A stretch of DNA of 64,000 nucleotides from Romanomermis culicivorax (GCA_963922205.1 CAWUHX010000041.1:1364001-1428000), one strand, 5' to 3'. Shown: positions 45,735-58,889, counted from the first letter of the stretch. A program made the numbers and translations. Notes: generated by a model not told the origin, from the sequence alone.

Positions 45735-48700
45735 CTAGTTTAGAACCTGAGATGAAATTGAAAGATTCTGAATCAGAAAAATAAACAAATAAACGATGGG
45801 CAATAAGTGTGAACCGTAGATTTGTGACTTTTCAGACCAATTTTTTCTATTCCTGATATATTTTTTCCTTTTTTAAATTGATTGTTTTTCATTTTTCTCG
45901 ATTATATTTCCTTGTTTTCTTAGTTTACTTATGTTTTTTCCTCAATTCCACATTTCGTCTGAGTCTATCATCAGATCAGACTTCTGCAGAGAAAATGGTA
46001 CCAAACTAGAGACTGGCACGATAAGGGATCAATTTCATTAAGCATCCAATTAATTAAAGCTTAATTCCCAGAATCATTCATATATTTGGCTTTGATCGAC
46101 GGTCTCTTTCAGATTAATTACATAAGATAAAATAAACTAATAATAACGTATGAATAGGGAGGTGTAATCAAGCAACAAAACATGTCAAATTGAGGTTAAA
46201 GAATAAAAATAGGGTCTTTCTTAATGACAAACCTGGAGATTACGATCTGACGGAAAAATCGACGTTATTTTTAGCCACAACGTCAAAAATACGACATTAT
46301 TTCACCATGTAAATTTGTAGAAGGTCGTCTAAATCGATCAATAGATTCTGGTGATAATTCTATTGCCTGGAACATACATGAAGTTTCCAAAAATTTAGAA
46401 GACTTCAGATCTTTCAATATTCCTAAAAATCCCTAAAATACGTATGTATTAAAGTATTAAAAAATATAACTTATAAATTTTATTCAATCGCAAGCTGCTA
46501 ATATTAGTTCTACACGAACTTGATTTTTCAAGAGTTTGGCTGAAAGCCAATTATGACGTCTGCTTAATGGTTATTCAGAATAAATTCAAAGATGTGAAAT
46601 TGAAATCCAAACGTGAGTCAATTTTCCACAAAACATTCTAGTAGAATTCAGCGATTCTAAATCTCAGAAATGAATTTTTAAAAACAGTAAAGCCAAATTT
46701 CTTTAGGAAAAAACGGCTCATTCATTTTTTCATTCATTTCAAGGGTCATTTCTTTTTTCACAGAAAATTAATCTCAGATTTCGAGATGATCTTGAAACTC
46801 ACTTGGATGAACGTCACTCCACGTGGACTAAAAATAAGTGATTGTCATCCAAAGAAGCGTAGCTATATCAGGAGTTCAACTCAAGATTGATGATTCAGAA
46901 TTTTCATAGATTTTTATTTTGATCAGAAATTACAGAATATCATCCTGCAAAAAGTCAAGTTCGGCTCAGAAATGCGTTTGATGCTATCAATAGAACTCAG
47001 TTGAGTACGTAATAATATATCATCCACTCATTCTTTCCTGTGATCCCATTTACACATGTGTAGTCATTGACATAGCTATGGTTGGAGGGATTTCGATGAT
47101 CCTCCCACCAACTTCAGTTGTCGACAGCCACCCTCCTCAGCAGGCTGGAAATCTACGAAAAATACCAGAAAATGACTCTTTGGAAAAAATTGGTCAAAAA
47201 GCGAAAAATTTTCGATGCTTCGCGTCGAAATAATACCCAGTATCACATTTAAAGCAAAAATACTTTGATCACGCGCGTGTTTTGTTCATTTTTTGGTCCA
47301 AAAAAACATTTTTTAAAACGCAGTTTCTAAGAAGTTCGGCTTATACTAGTTAAAAATTAATTATACCAGAAAATCAGGTATATAGTGCAACTTTAAACGC
47401 TGAATATCGTTCCGGAATTCATTTTGGATAAAATTCTAAATTCGCATGGCTACAGTACTTGAAAAATTGGAATTTTCCAATTTTTTAGATTTCATGTTGT
47501 GTACATGCGATTCGAAATGTCAAAGCGTAGAAAAGACATAACTTTAAAGAGACAAAGACAAAATATTCGTTATATGCAATAGATAATTCTTTATAATTTG
47601 ATATGAAACAATTTTTTAAATCTCGTGCTCAAAACTTTTACGCTATTTTGAAGTGTGAAAATGAGGTGCAAAAAAAGCGGAAAATTTGGAACTCTTTTCG
47701 GAAGAACTCATTTGGAACTCATCTTCCTATAGGACACCAAAGAATTTTTTTATTCAATTCTGTTGGCATTAACGTCCAACACATTGCGTTAAAATTTCAA
47801 TCCGATGTCCGCAACGTTTTGGGAGCTGTGGAGATTAACACACACCGTACTGTCATTCAAATATGTTTTTGCATCCAAATAAATCCCCAACCAATGAAGT
47901 TCTGAGAATACAGGCTTTGTCTTTGCATAATACATAAGAAAAAATGTGGCTCGACATTGATCTAGCTTTGATGAGAGATTGAAAATTTTGAGAATCGTCA
48001 TTAAATTTTAGAAATCGAATGATTATTTGAAATATACTTGAAGGTACACATCTCGATGCCCTTTGATGTATCAGAAAGGCACTACAATCCACCATCATTT
48101 GATACATTTTTATCTTTCTGGCATCACGTGGTGTGAAACAGGGTGCCTCCAACTGTAGAGCACTTCATCCCAGCAGCCTCGATTTTTTTCAATTAAATTA
48201 GTTTTCATCTCTTCCAAGACACCATGTTGCACAACCATTCATTTTATTCGCCTGATGTGAACGTTTACGAGGCTTCATGCATTTCTTTGATGGGATATTT
48301 AATGGGATTCAACAGCATTTTTTTAATCAAGATCAACTTTCAAAATGTGCAGACACCGCTCCCAAAACGGTGCACAAATCTGACTGAAATTTTTGGCACA
48401 ATATGTTGGACATTGACCGCTACAGAAATGACTAAAAAATTCTGCGACATTCTATTGCAAAGTGCCCAAAAAGGCTCCAAATAACTTTTTCGATTTATTT
48501 TGACGGTCTTTTTGACACTTCAAAATAGTATAAAAAGTGTAATGTGATTGGGAAATTTTTTTCATACCTTCATAGGGAGCAAACATGAGGTAACTCCGGT
48601 ACTACATGAGCTAGTTTCCAGCATCAGATAAAATATTTTGTCAGAGTTAATTTGATTCAATGACCGACCAACAGCACACAAAAATGTGAACTGTCTGCAA

Positions 48701-50836
48701 CAGTTTGATGCTGATAATTTTTCGGCTACGTTATAAAAGTGTGTTGACTCTAAAATAAGTTGGAAAATCAATTTTGATTGCATTTCTATAAGATAAATCT
48801 ACTAACATTCGATAGCTACCCCCATTTGACTTTGGCAACCAAGTAAACGATTTGGGAACTAACCAATTTTCTTGTTGACCGGTATCAGATGAACTGACAA
48901 AAGCTTGTCCAGGCATATAATCAGCATAGGACAGTGATAGAAGTTATTGCTGGTCGATGAATGCTAACTCCTGGTTGCGTGCCTTATTTTTGAATTTTGG
49001 TTGCATATTTTCAACATGATTTTCCATTTGCCAAACTGAAAAATCATTCACTGAAAAACCCTTTATCCAGGAAACAAATGCTGAAAAGATTTCATTTTAC
49101 AGCGTTTTAGAATACCCAAATCCAAAAGATCAACGATTTTAAGCACATGTACCTGCAATTGGGGGTTGAGAGGACTCTTAACTCGGTCGGACCCAGTATC
49201 CAATTAGTTTCTATGCCTGATCTCATCGCCACTTATCGAAAAAGCACACAGTGTGCCAATAAAACATTCCGTAAATCATTGTAAACGTTTTCTAATGTCC
49301 ATAGAAAAAATGTCCATTTTACATACTTTCCGAGACACAGAGTTTTAAACAATAGTCAAGCTTGACCGCAATGTTTTTTTTTGTCAGGCTTGACCTATTT
49401 TAAACACAAGTCAAGTTTGACAGCGCCTACTCATGAATAGACATGCACGGCAAAAAATTTCCAGGGGGAGGGTCCTCGGAGTTTTCATCGATATGGGTAG
49501 GGTGGGTGAGTGAACGAAAAAAGCAAAAAGAGAGACAAGCATGTTTATTATACAAAATATAAAAATAATCAAAGAGTCTTGAAAAAAGTTCAAGGGGGTG
49601 TTTGACGATTTTTCCGGGCCCAGGGCGTGTCTAGGGTTTCCAGTAGGTGTGTTTACCCTCTACCTCCCTATGCGCATGTATCAGACGTCCCCAAGCTCAG
49701 ATTTTCAGGTAGGGATAAATTTAAAAAATTGCGAGGATAGTGAGGCAAAATTTCCACTAGACACGTCATTTTTCCCAAAATCGGGCAACCGGTGATCAAT
49801 TTTTAGGTCTTCAGGTGGGAGTAATACCCTCCTCATACCCCTCCCTATGGGGTAGTCTCGCATGTATGCTCGTGAGTACATCGCACGCATAATATCGTCC
49901 TACGATGTGGCGTCTACAAAAGACAAAGGCAAAAGTTCCGAAATCGAGCAAGAATGCAATTGATCGTAGTTGAACTAATTAACACGTTCTACGGAAGGAA
50001 CATTTTACATGAGAACAACGGAGAAAAAATCCATTTTATTCACAAAGCTTTAATGTTCCATTAGAGCCGCCTAAAAGAAAGTGTTGACCGTAAATCAAAC
50101 GTCAAATGGAACCGACAAGGTTCGTTCAAACACATGAAAGATGACAGCCTATATTTGCTTATTGTTGTCAAAAGTTTTGGCTAAAGAAATCGAAGCAAAA
50201 GAAAAACTCAGAAAATACTAATATGCACAAAAAAGATAACAAATGCACGCTTTTTGATTCACGGTGCAATCTTCTCTATGATAAACAAGTTTTTATAGAA
50301 ACCAGCATTCTCTAAAGAAGCTGGCAATGAATGCCCGCGGTAAATTGGAGCAAAAAAATTAACATCTTCACGAATGCTGATTAGATTTTATGCAAATTCA
50401 TTTTTACATAAGAAGGCGAGGAAACCGCGTGTTTAGAAAAACTTTCTTTCGAGATAAGAATTTGTTCTGAAGACAAGAGAAACAAAAAGCAACAGAATGA
50501 GCAAAACGAAGAAGCAAAGCAGATAGTCTTCTCACTTGAGACCACGTGCATGTGAAAAAAGTATCATTTGAATTGAAAATATTTACTTTGAAATGATAGA
50601 TGCTGCATCATCCAAAGTGTAGGTTCAGTTAAACGGGAAATTTGCACGCAATGAAAAGCTTCATACTGTAGAAAAAGGCTGAATTTCTTCATGACAATGA
50701 GAATTCCAAAATTATAGAAAGACGACGATGGTTATCCACTTTTGATTTGGATATAACTGTGTTTGGTACATGAGTGTTACTCGAGAAATTTGACCCTTTA
50801 ACGGGGTCATGGGAAGAAATTTTCAGCTGTTCTGTT
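45735..50836. other. Mostly repeat-derived DNA, no gene recognised
   Basis: AT-rich. It contains dispersed repeat copy 2 (49446-49684), old CTGAGG/CTCAAG word repeats near 46,770-46,990, and a possible reverse-transcriptase-like scrap on the minus strand near 48,790-48,910. If the candidate membrane-protein gene is real, this is intron. Confidence 0.35.
49446..49684 (+). repeat. Dispersed repeat, copy 2
   Basis: Partner of 10831-10998 (see that entry). This copy is longer by an internal stretch after the GAAAAAAGCAAAAA block. A further related scrap (CCTCCTCATACCCCTCCCTATGG) lies at 49828-49850. Confidence 0.55.
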
Positions 50837-51014
50837 TACCGCCCATGGACGAAGAATTTTCGTCATCTATTACAGTAATAAGTTTTATTACTAGCTTTTT
50901 CCATTTGGAACTTCTTTTATGAGAGTGCTGTATCGATAATTTTAAACTGAATCCAAAATAGTCGAAAACGAAAACTTCGCAAATATTTTCTCCTAAAGTG
51001 AAACTTCGGCTAAA
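50837..51014 (-). CDS. Candidate exon, unrecognised
   Basis: Acceptor TTTGTTTAG and donor GGGCG/GTAAAC bound an open frame of about 59 codons with a non-random mix (RSFTLGENICEVFVFDYFGF, later SKWKKLVIKLITVIDD). No domain recognised. It could belong with the candidate exons at 52028-52070 and 45476-45734, but connecting exons were not found. Confidence 0.3.
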
Positions 51015-51231
51015 CAAAGGTCCAACTTTGCAAAAACATCAGATTTGAAAATTTTTCTTCCGTGGACAATTACCATCTGTCGATCGAGTGTTTTTTCTTT
51101 TGATTTTTCGATTGCAGAGATGATGTTGAATGAACCCGGTCACATTTATGTAATTTCTTTGCAAACATAACCTAGCAGGAAAAAGGGAAGTATTAGGGTC
51201 GGTCCGGTCTCTATGAACAGTGGGTGGGTTG

Positions 51232-51442
51232 TGACGCAATTTGACGCCAGTCTCAGCTAAGTAAAGAAAGGCTCCAAGGTAAGACGGACCCAATTGGGCA
51301 TCAGCCTTAATTTGGCACCCTTCCCACATTGACGTCCGTCTCAACTTAGCGCCCAATGTTATAGGCGATAAAACAAAACTCTTGTCTTAATTTGGCGCCA
51401 ATGATTTCTATAGTTTAGAAACAAGTTTTCCTCGATGTCTCA
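51232..51442. repeat. Solo array of GGCGCC/GTCTCA words
   Basis: Irregular repeats of GTCTCAACTTAGCGCC, TTAATTTGGCGCC, TTTGGCACCC and GTCTCACTTTAGCGC. These are the same words as in the arms of the foldback element at 343-768, but no inverted partner arm or telomere-like centre is seen here. Confidence 0.55.
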
Positions 51443-52027
51443 CTTTAGCGCTATCCAAATGAGTAGAAAAAAATGATTAATAAAATCAGATAATAAAGAA
51501 ACAGAAGGGAATGCAAATAACACATGAAAAAAGAATTATCAGAATGAAATAAATTGAAATGTACAAGGAGCATAATGGACACCTTTGAATCCAAATAACA
51601 GAATAAAAAATAAAAGTTACAATAAAAAAGGTCATCAAACGGCAAAAAATTAAAACAAAAAAGCGGCATATTACTAACTTTTAAAATTTATTCTGCCTTT
51701 CTTTTCTCTGTCGCTGAAGAAAAATTTTACTCCCGGATGTAAAGTCTAATCCATGATCTAAAAACGATAACCAAATGAGATAGTTTCCCGAACAAAAAAT
51801 GCCAAAATTTCGATTTACTTGTAACGAGATTATTTTCGTATCAATATATGAATGTTTTATTTTCTTGCCGGCTCAAAATAACGGTTCCAAATGAAAATTG
51901 GCACATAATCAGGAACATGACATCTCGAAAAGCTGTCCGGAATGATCTTTTTCATTCTAAATTTGATACGGGTTTGTAACGTACACAGAATATAAACAAA
52001 GATTATAATCTTCGACTCGTAAATTAC

Positions 52028-52070
52028 CCTTTCTGCCACGGCCGGCCAAACAAAAGCCGAAAAGCCTCAT
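52028..52070 (-). CDS. Candidate first coding exon, unrecognised
   Basis: ATG at 52070 starts MRLFGFCLAGRGRK, then donor AAAGG/GTAATT (phase 1). The GC content is higher than the surroundings. Too short to assign; no matching phase-1 exon was found downstream. Confidence 0.2.
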
Positions 52071-53658
52071 TGCAGAAGAATGGCGATCGGTAAACGTGAT
52101 TTTTATCGGAAAATCCTAAGCAAAGATCAGCAAAAAAGGAGTCATATGGAAGAAACCGTACTGAGATTTTCTATAAACTTTCATACATAAAATTTTCAAG
52201 TCTTCGTGATTTGAACTTTTCGGTTCAAAAATTCATTGCATCGACGCTATAGTTTCTAAAAAATATTGCGACAAAATCTCAACAACCGCTCCAAAGTCAA
52301 TTTTTTAGTACTGAGTGGAAACAGGACTCCGTCAAGCCAAATCCTTGAAAAATTTTCTTCTCTAAAATTCTACCTCGTTGACATTCGCCAAAAATATAAA
52401 TTCTTCAACCCATCGATGAATCCAATGTTCCAGAATTACCAAAAGTTGAGGCAAATCATTCTAAAATTTTGAAAAGTAAATTCTCAAGATTTTATAGAGT
52501 AACATGATCCGTATGATTTTCTGAAACCTTCGTGGATATCGTACGGCAAGCAAGCGAGATTCGATCCCGAGTGGCAAAATGCGTCCAGAAGGCTTTTATA
52601 GTCATAGTATAGAAAACTGTTACTTTTGAATATTTGATATATAACTCTTCCTGGACCATTTGTATATAAAAAGCTAAAAAAGCCTGCAAAGAATCATGAT
52701 GTAGGAATCTTTTTTTTCATCGTTGAAAAAATATTTACAACGACCATTTATAGTTGCGTTTTCCGACGGAACGGATCGTCAACAACTTGAAACGTTCAGC
52801 CTGAAAATCCGTTTTCGGTCGGAAAGTATCATGCAGTTTGGCGGAAAACGACCGACGGTAACCTCCAACTGAACTTCTTTCCGTCGATTGCGCTGCGTTC
52901 CGACAAAAAGACTAGTACAAATGGCTCTTTACTCGCCGAAAATTCCTTTATTCATGCTGTAACCTTTACTTTATTCCCAAAATTTGCATTGATAACAGCA
53001 GTTTATTATTTCACAAGAAATCATTGCTTTTTCAAAAGCAAGAATCAGCATAATCCGATTATTTATATCTCTAACAGAATGACATTTTTTTCAACTTATG
53101 ACACTTCGGACGAGTGAAGCGTAAAAATCCACATTTCTACCGTTCCAGAGTTAGATTCCGCGAACTTTTTATCAATGATTATTACAAAATCGAACCATGC
53201 AGATATTTATTTCCCTCCATTTCTTATTCAAGCTGGATTTTGATACTAGTTCTTCAATGTACGACAGTTGTTTCCGAATTTTGAAGCTATAAATTTTATC
53301 CAGAAGGAATGGAATTCGATCACGCCTATAGTGCCTATGCATTTTCAAATAAACCTAGGAAAGCAAAATAATCAGTAAAAATTGGCGAGTCAATAACCCT
53401 GCATCGTAGGCCGAAATATTTTTTCTCAATTTGTTCGCCTAACTGCTACAGTCAAGTCGACGAGGTCCATTTGGAAAAATTCATTCTCTACGCGACGAGG
53501 TTCATTTGGAAAAAGTAATAGGCTATAATAATCTGTTTTCCATGGAATGCATATGAATTAAAATATGATAAAAATACTGCTTTCATAGTAGTTTACACGA
53601 CGCTATGAATGCAGAATTTTTATCCAAAAATTGTTAAGGGTTTATTCCTCATTATGAA
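52071..53658. other. Intergenic, no gene recognised
   Basis: AT-rich. At 52750-52915 the words TTCCGACGGAAC, TTTTCGGTCGGAAAG and TTTCCGTCG repeat irregularly, another example of the word-type repeats in this genome. Confidence 0.4.
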
Positions 53659-55396
53659 TCAAAATGGTTTATAAGACTCTTTTAATTGGTAATAATTTGC
53701 GTAAATTATCCTCTCGTCGTCTACGTCCATCCGTTCAATAGTTTCGCGCAAATAATTGTTGGCAACGATTTCGAATGACCTTCGAATCTTTATAAAAAAA
53801 CAATGAAAAACATTATTTTAGAAAATTCTCAGCATATTTAATTACATTCTTCTTGAGATTGGTGTCCAGGAAAGGATCGTCTTTGAACGGTATGCCGACC
53901 GTGGTCACCAGTTCCAAAACGCGGTCTGCCAAGAGTGTGCCTTCTTCCATGGTTATGAAGCCTTGAAAAACAATTGATTCATGAAAGTATATCGGACTTA
54001 AGACTCTATACTGAATCTAACAAAACTACCTGATGATCAAGAACAGACCAAAAATTTTTTCCGTGGTAAAAAACAAGACTATTTAGGGCAGATCACTACT
54101 TGAAAGATGACTTTGACGTCAGCAACATAAGAAAAATTATGCCGAATTTTAAAAACTGAGATATGTAATAATAACGTTTCCATTTTCCGAAAAAGGATTT
54201 TAATTCTTTTCCAGAAATTACCTTCATTGCTTGAGGCGTGGAGAACAACCTTCACTCCATCTTCAGCAGTCATTGCGTACAAAAATCCTTGAGAAACGAC
54301 ACTGTCAGCAGAATCACCAAGACTAAGTCCTATAAATCTGAAAAGAACTTTTAATAAATACTGTCGAGATCAAGCGTTCAAAATATAACTAAGAGCCGAT
54401 ATTACCCTATCGCTAAAATTTCAATTTCAGTTCATATTATGATTAATTATATATTAGGCTCACAATGCAAGGCGTGGCATAAAAAATTAAAAAGACTAGA
54501 GTAGTACACAACACAAGATATCAAGTTACGGCATTTTGTATCCAATATCAAAATTACACTGATTTTAACACGATTAAGCTCAGTGTTTGATGTCCAATGT
54601 GTTCGAAGAATTTTGAGAGCTTATTTCCACTAGATTTATGACAGATATCGAAAATCCGAAGGGATTCAAAGAACAAGACGAAAAATTATCAAGTTTGGAT
54701 AAAAATTCGACAAGGTTAACTCTACACATTAAACTGATCGGTTCCAGTGTTAGATATGAAATATTATAGTAATCATTTTAATGAGCTTCCAAATATTAAT
54801 GACTACCAACCAGAGCATCTCATTGATTTTGAACTAATCATATGAGGAAAAAATGTAAACAATTTGCATAGACTACGAAAAGATGTACAGCTTTTGGAAT
54901 TCCTTGATCCACATGAACAGTTCTAATCATAGGAGTTAGATCCTTAGTAACAAAAAAGTCGCAATACCAAGCCGGAATTAGAGTCAAACCTTTCTAATAT
55001 TCGTACTTGTATTTGAGCGATGGTATCCGAAACATATTTGGTCGACAAGGGATAAATTCTATCTGATTTAGAAACTGATTGATCTCTCGTCTTGTATAAT
55101 CTATAGGGTATCGTCGTAAAGAAGTTCCGTTGAAAACCCACTTTCCTAACAGGAATGTTAAAGGTTCTAATAAAGGCGGGAAACCTGAAAACTTTGCGGC
55201 ATCTGAAAAATAACCGGCGCCTTATTATTGATAAGTACTGGTAAATGAAATTACTCACCCACATTCTGATCAACAGAGCACATTTCACATGACTTTGCAC
55301 AATGGGTGTCGAAAAACGAACTTTTCTGACGAAAATCGTCGCACGAATTTTCTGATTTCCAGACGCTGCAGCTGTTGTATATATCTTCGCAAGGTC
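53659..55396 (-). CDS. ShKT domain plus nitrobindin/THAP4-like barrel protein (3' part)
   Basis: Five exons on the minus strand: 55396-55259, 55202-55007, 54337-54222, 53961-53846, 53787-53659 (TGA). All junctions are GT/AG and in phase. Exon 1 encodes a ShKT domain: PCEDIYNSCSVWKSENSC, then 13 residues, C-AKS-C-EM-C, six cysteines in the usual spacing. The remaining ~186 residues look like the nitrobindin/THAP4 heme-binding barrel: LLGKWVFNGTSLRRYPIDY, a GLSLGDSADSVVSQGF stretch, VVLHASSNEGFITMEEGTL, and IRRSFEIVANNYL. The C-terminal histidine that binds heme in nitrobindins is not apparent (IIYANYYQLKE there), so heme binding is uncertain. ShKT domains are usually secreted, but no signal peptide exon was identified upstream (exon 1 begins in phase 1), so the model is 5' incomplete. 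ShKT is certain; the barrel is probable. Confidence 0.68.
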
Positions 55397-55416
55397 CTGC
55401 AAAAGTTATGGCTCCA

Positions 55417-55800
55417 GTTCCATCAAGAAGACTTAACTCTATATGTTATAACATTGCCGTTCAGCTGTAGCTCAGCTGCAGCTTAACTCATGCACACAAG
55501 ACATATCGAGAAAGTTAGTTAAGCTGCAGCGGTTTCATCAAAGAGACTTAAGCTGCAGCTGAGCTGTAGCTTAACGACAGTGGCATAATATATAGTTAAG
55601 CTACAGCTCAAGTTGCAGCTCAGCTGGAGCTTAAGTCTCTTTGATGAAACTGCTGCAACTTAACTTTCCTGATATCTTTTGTGTGTATGAGTTAAGCTAC
55701 AGCTGAGCTGCAGCTTAACGACAATGGTATAACATATAGAGTTAAGCTACAGCTTGAGTTGCAGCTCAGCTGGAGCTTAAGTCTCTTTGATGAAACCGGC
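55417..55800. mobile_element. Palindromic element made of AGCTGCAGCT words
   Basis: The left arm (from about 55421, ...CATCAAGAAGACTTAACTC and on) pairs with the right arm (...AGTCTCTTTGATGAAAC ending about 55797). Inside, TTAAGCTGCAGCTGAGCTGTAGCTTAA-type words recur in both orientations at least six times. ACTCATGCACACAAGACATATC near 55484 pairs with GATATCTTTTGTGTGTATGAGT near 55670. Two direct copies of a ~105-bp unit lie at about 55550-55652 and 55690-55797. It begins about 20 bp upstream (gene direction) of the ShKT exon, hence within that gene's intron or promoter. Confidence 0.7.
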
Positions 55801-58800
55801 CCCTGCTGAATACTCATAATCACAACTGATTTCCGTTATCTGAGACTCTTGCTTAGTCAAAGATTTTTGGAAAACTTCTGTGTTTCTTGGAAAAGTAAAT
55901 TCTATACTGTTACTAGGATAAAGCTAGGATCATCACAACCCTGAATGGCCTTGAAAACATACATGTGCATGTATAGTGACACAGAAAGTATTATCGTTAA
56001 AGCACATTTCTTGTTCAATATTCACTATCTTCGGAATAATTTGACTACATCAGCTTTTTTGCTCTGGATCATCCACTTTCCTGAAAACGCCTTTCAATCA
56101 TTTTCAGTAATCCTATGTTGCAGACTACTCCGTTGAGGCTGCACTCGAGATCTTTAGATATCAAATTGAGACAAAATCTGGAGTTATGGTAATTATCAGT
56201 TTCCTGACGTCGTAAAACTTTTTATTCTGATAGATAAACCCAATTTTCTGGTTTGCTGGGTTTTCAGCTTTGATGCCTATTTTCAGAAAAAATTCATACA
56301 GTTGTGGCAATTTCGTCCCAATTTATCGAAAATTATTGATTTATAGTTGATCAACTTGGTTTTCTAGCTGACTAAAAGCATCATCACATTCATTGCCTAA
56401 CTCTGATGCAGGCTGTCCAGCGGTTTTCCATCATGAAATTCCATGACTTTTCCCAAGTTTTCCCGATCATTTTCCCTAATTTTCCAGATTTTTTCGAAGC
56501 TAGTGCCACCAACAAATTTTAAAATTAAAAATATCAGCTAGCAATCAATTATTTTCCATAAATTTGATCAAAACAACAGAAATCATATCAGTTTTAGACA
56601 GAAAAAGCAAGTAAAATTCAGGAATCAGACAACCAAATAAAAATTGAGATTTTTCGACAAGCAAGAACTTCTGTCATTTCCCAGCACTAAGCAGAGGCTG
56701 TAAACACATATAACATTATGATGCAGATTTGATAATAAAAAATCCTTTTAAATTGACTTTTAAATATTTGCAAATTTTTTAAATTCTCAACAATGTTTTT
56801 TTTTGTTTAAACTCATTGACAACCCTAGGATGGCTGTTTTTGCTCAAACTTTTTTCTGAAATTACGCAAACCAACCAAGTTTTTTCCCAAATATGAAAGG
56901 TTGTTTTAAAACACTTTCCTGCTCAAATAAGCTAATATATTGCTTGCGTGCAAGTTAGGGTAACGAATACTACCTATATTGTCATCAGAATTTTGAATGA
57001 TGTACTCATTACTGTCTCAAGGTGGCTTTTTTCGAACTAGTTTTTTTATTAATTAGAATAACAATACATGATATTATTTTTGACACAGAGTAACACACAG
57101 GCAAAAAAACAATGTACGGGCAACCTAAAAAGAGGCAAAGGCACTACGGCCTAGTTATGTTTTACGAGGCTTAGGAGAGAAATCCTCAAGGTGGGTTTTG
57201 GGACCTGTTTTATTCCTATTCTACTTACTTGAAATTTCTAATTCATTGAAAAACAAAATTAATGTTAAAACGCTCATCATATCATGCAATCGCTGACCAT
57301 AACAAAACAACATGACACTATGCTCTACTCATTTTGAAATGATTAATGCAGCGGTCGGAGTTTTGCAAAACGCAGCCTTACTACAGATCAGGAAATCTAT
57401 TCCGATAATCTTGAAATGGTTGAAAAGAGCGGTCATCAAGTCTGTATCATGAAGGAAAAATATATTTAATAGAGTCAACGATCCTTCCATAATTTTGAAC
57501 AAAAGTTTGGCTGCGACCTCGCTTCCTCGATCATTTCAAAATGAATGAAGTATAAAAGGCGGAACCGAAAAATTCCCTGCTATGAGCAGAACAGTCAGCA
57601 TTTGGAACAAACATGCTGTTCATACAGTTTTCGCCAGTAATAATGAGGTATTTAAAGCTTTATAAGAAATTTGATTTCGTCTGTTTTTTTATTTTATTTA
57701 ATTTTGCCGATTTTACCATACACTATGAAATATGAAATCATAATATGACATTTATAGTTTCTGATTCATCTGTAAACCGCTCACTATGGTCATGTCTTCT
57801 ATTATTGCTTTTTGTTTTTCCTTCCGTAATGCTGCAAACAATTGATATTATTATTCTTATTCTCGAACGCATTTTGCAGTACACTGTTACTCACACGGAA
57901 AATATCAAAAAACCAAACAAAATGAAACTTTCTAAAATTCGTTCTAATTTCGTCATTTACGAAGAAATATTCAGCTGTTTCTCGATAGGCACAATAAATC
58001 TCACTGTATTACTATCATATGAAAATCGTAATTAATTAAGGTTTTAAGACAGGATTATCTGAAAATGAGACATCTTGGGTTTCGTGCGCTGAGTTCCATG
58101 GTATCATTGATTTTGCTTGAAAACGTAAATTCACGCTGCTACAGTATGCTAAAGCTTGAAAATTGATCTATTTTTGGCATTTTTCAGTGCTCTTGCCAAC
58201 CAAGCGATATTTCAGGATCGAATTGATTCTATTTGATGAATGGATATTCATTTTACAGAGAATTGAATAAGCTCTCTTGTGATGTAATATTTACAGTATA
58301 AATAATTGCATATTACACTTTTTCATAGAGTTTGAAGTGTCGAAAACGGGCCGTCAAAATTGAAAAAAATTTGTTTATGCACACTCCCGAGCACCTTCCC
58401 ATCGGATGCCGCAGAATTTTATATTCGTATTTCATATAGCTCATGCATTCTTGCTGTATTGGTCAAATTTTCATCAAAATTTTTGTACCGTTTGGGGTGC
58501 TGCACAGCTATGAAGAAGGCATACTCCTGGAAATCATTCAGAAGTCACTGCATTTTCATGATGGCCCTTGGCTACCACATGTGATACGTTTATTATCTGC
58601 ACTATAGAATGATCAAATAATTAACAGACTACAGTATGATGTGCTAATTGTTTTACAAACGAACATTTTACACTCTGCAAGAAAGTTTAAACTGCCAAAA
58701 ATTAGAAGCAGAACAAAAGAAAAATCCTCTTTAGAGGCACTCCCGAGCACTTTCACCTATGATGCGCGGAGTTTCATCTTTTTATTCTTTAGTTCATACA

Positions 58801-58889
58801 TTGCTACACTAGCAGCGAAAGTAACATCTCATCACGCGTTTTGGTAGCTATATACCTCTGCATACACTGCACTGTCATTCAAACATACA
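55801..58889. other. Intergenic, no gene recognised
   Basis: AT-rich; includes a repeat copy at 57345-57560. Two related stretches at 58345-58520 and 58725-58830 share GCACTCCCGAGCAC(c/t)TT and neighbouring text, an old duplication. It may contain the missing 5' exons of the ShKT gene, which I could not identify. Confidence 0.35.
57345..57560 (-). repeat. Dispersed repeat, copy 2 (partner 42560-42735)
   Basis: Its reverse complement matches 42560-42735 block by block at roughly four positions in five, judged by eye. No coding content. Confidence 0.6.

Noticed and set aside
48731..48916. Minus-strand frame with LPKSNGGSYRMLVDLSYRN, reminiscent of a reverse-transcriptase fragment
   Set aside because: Only one weak motif, no flanking RT motifs and no element ends; may be a fossil scrap but cannot be supported.
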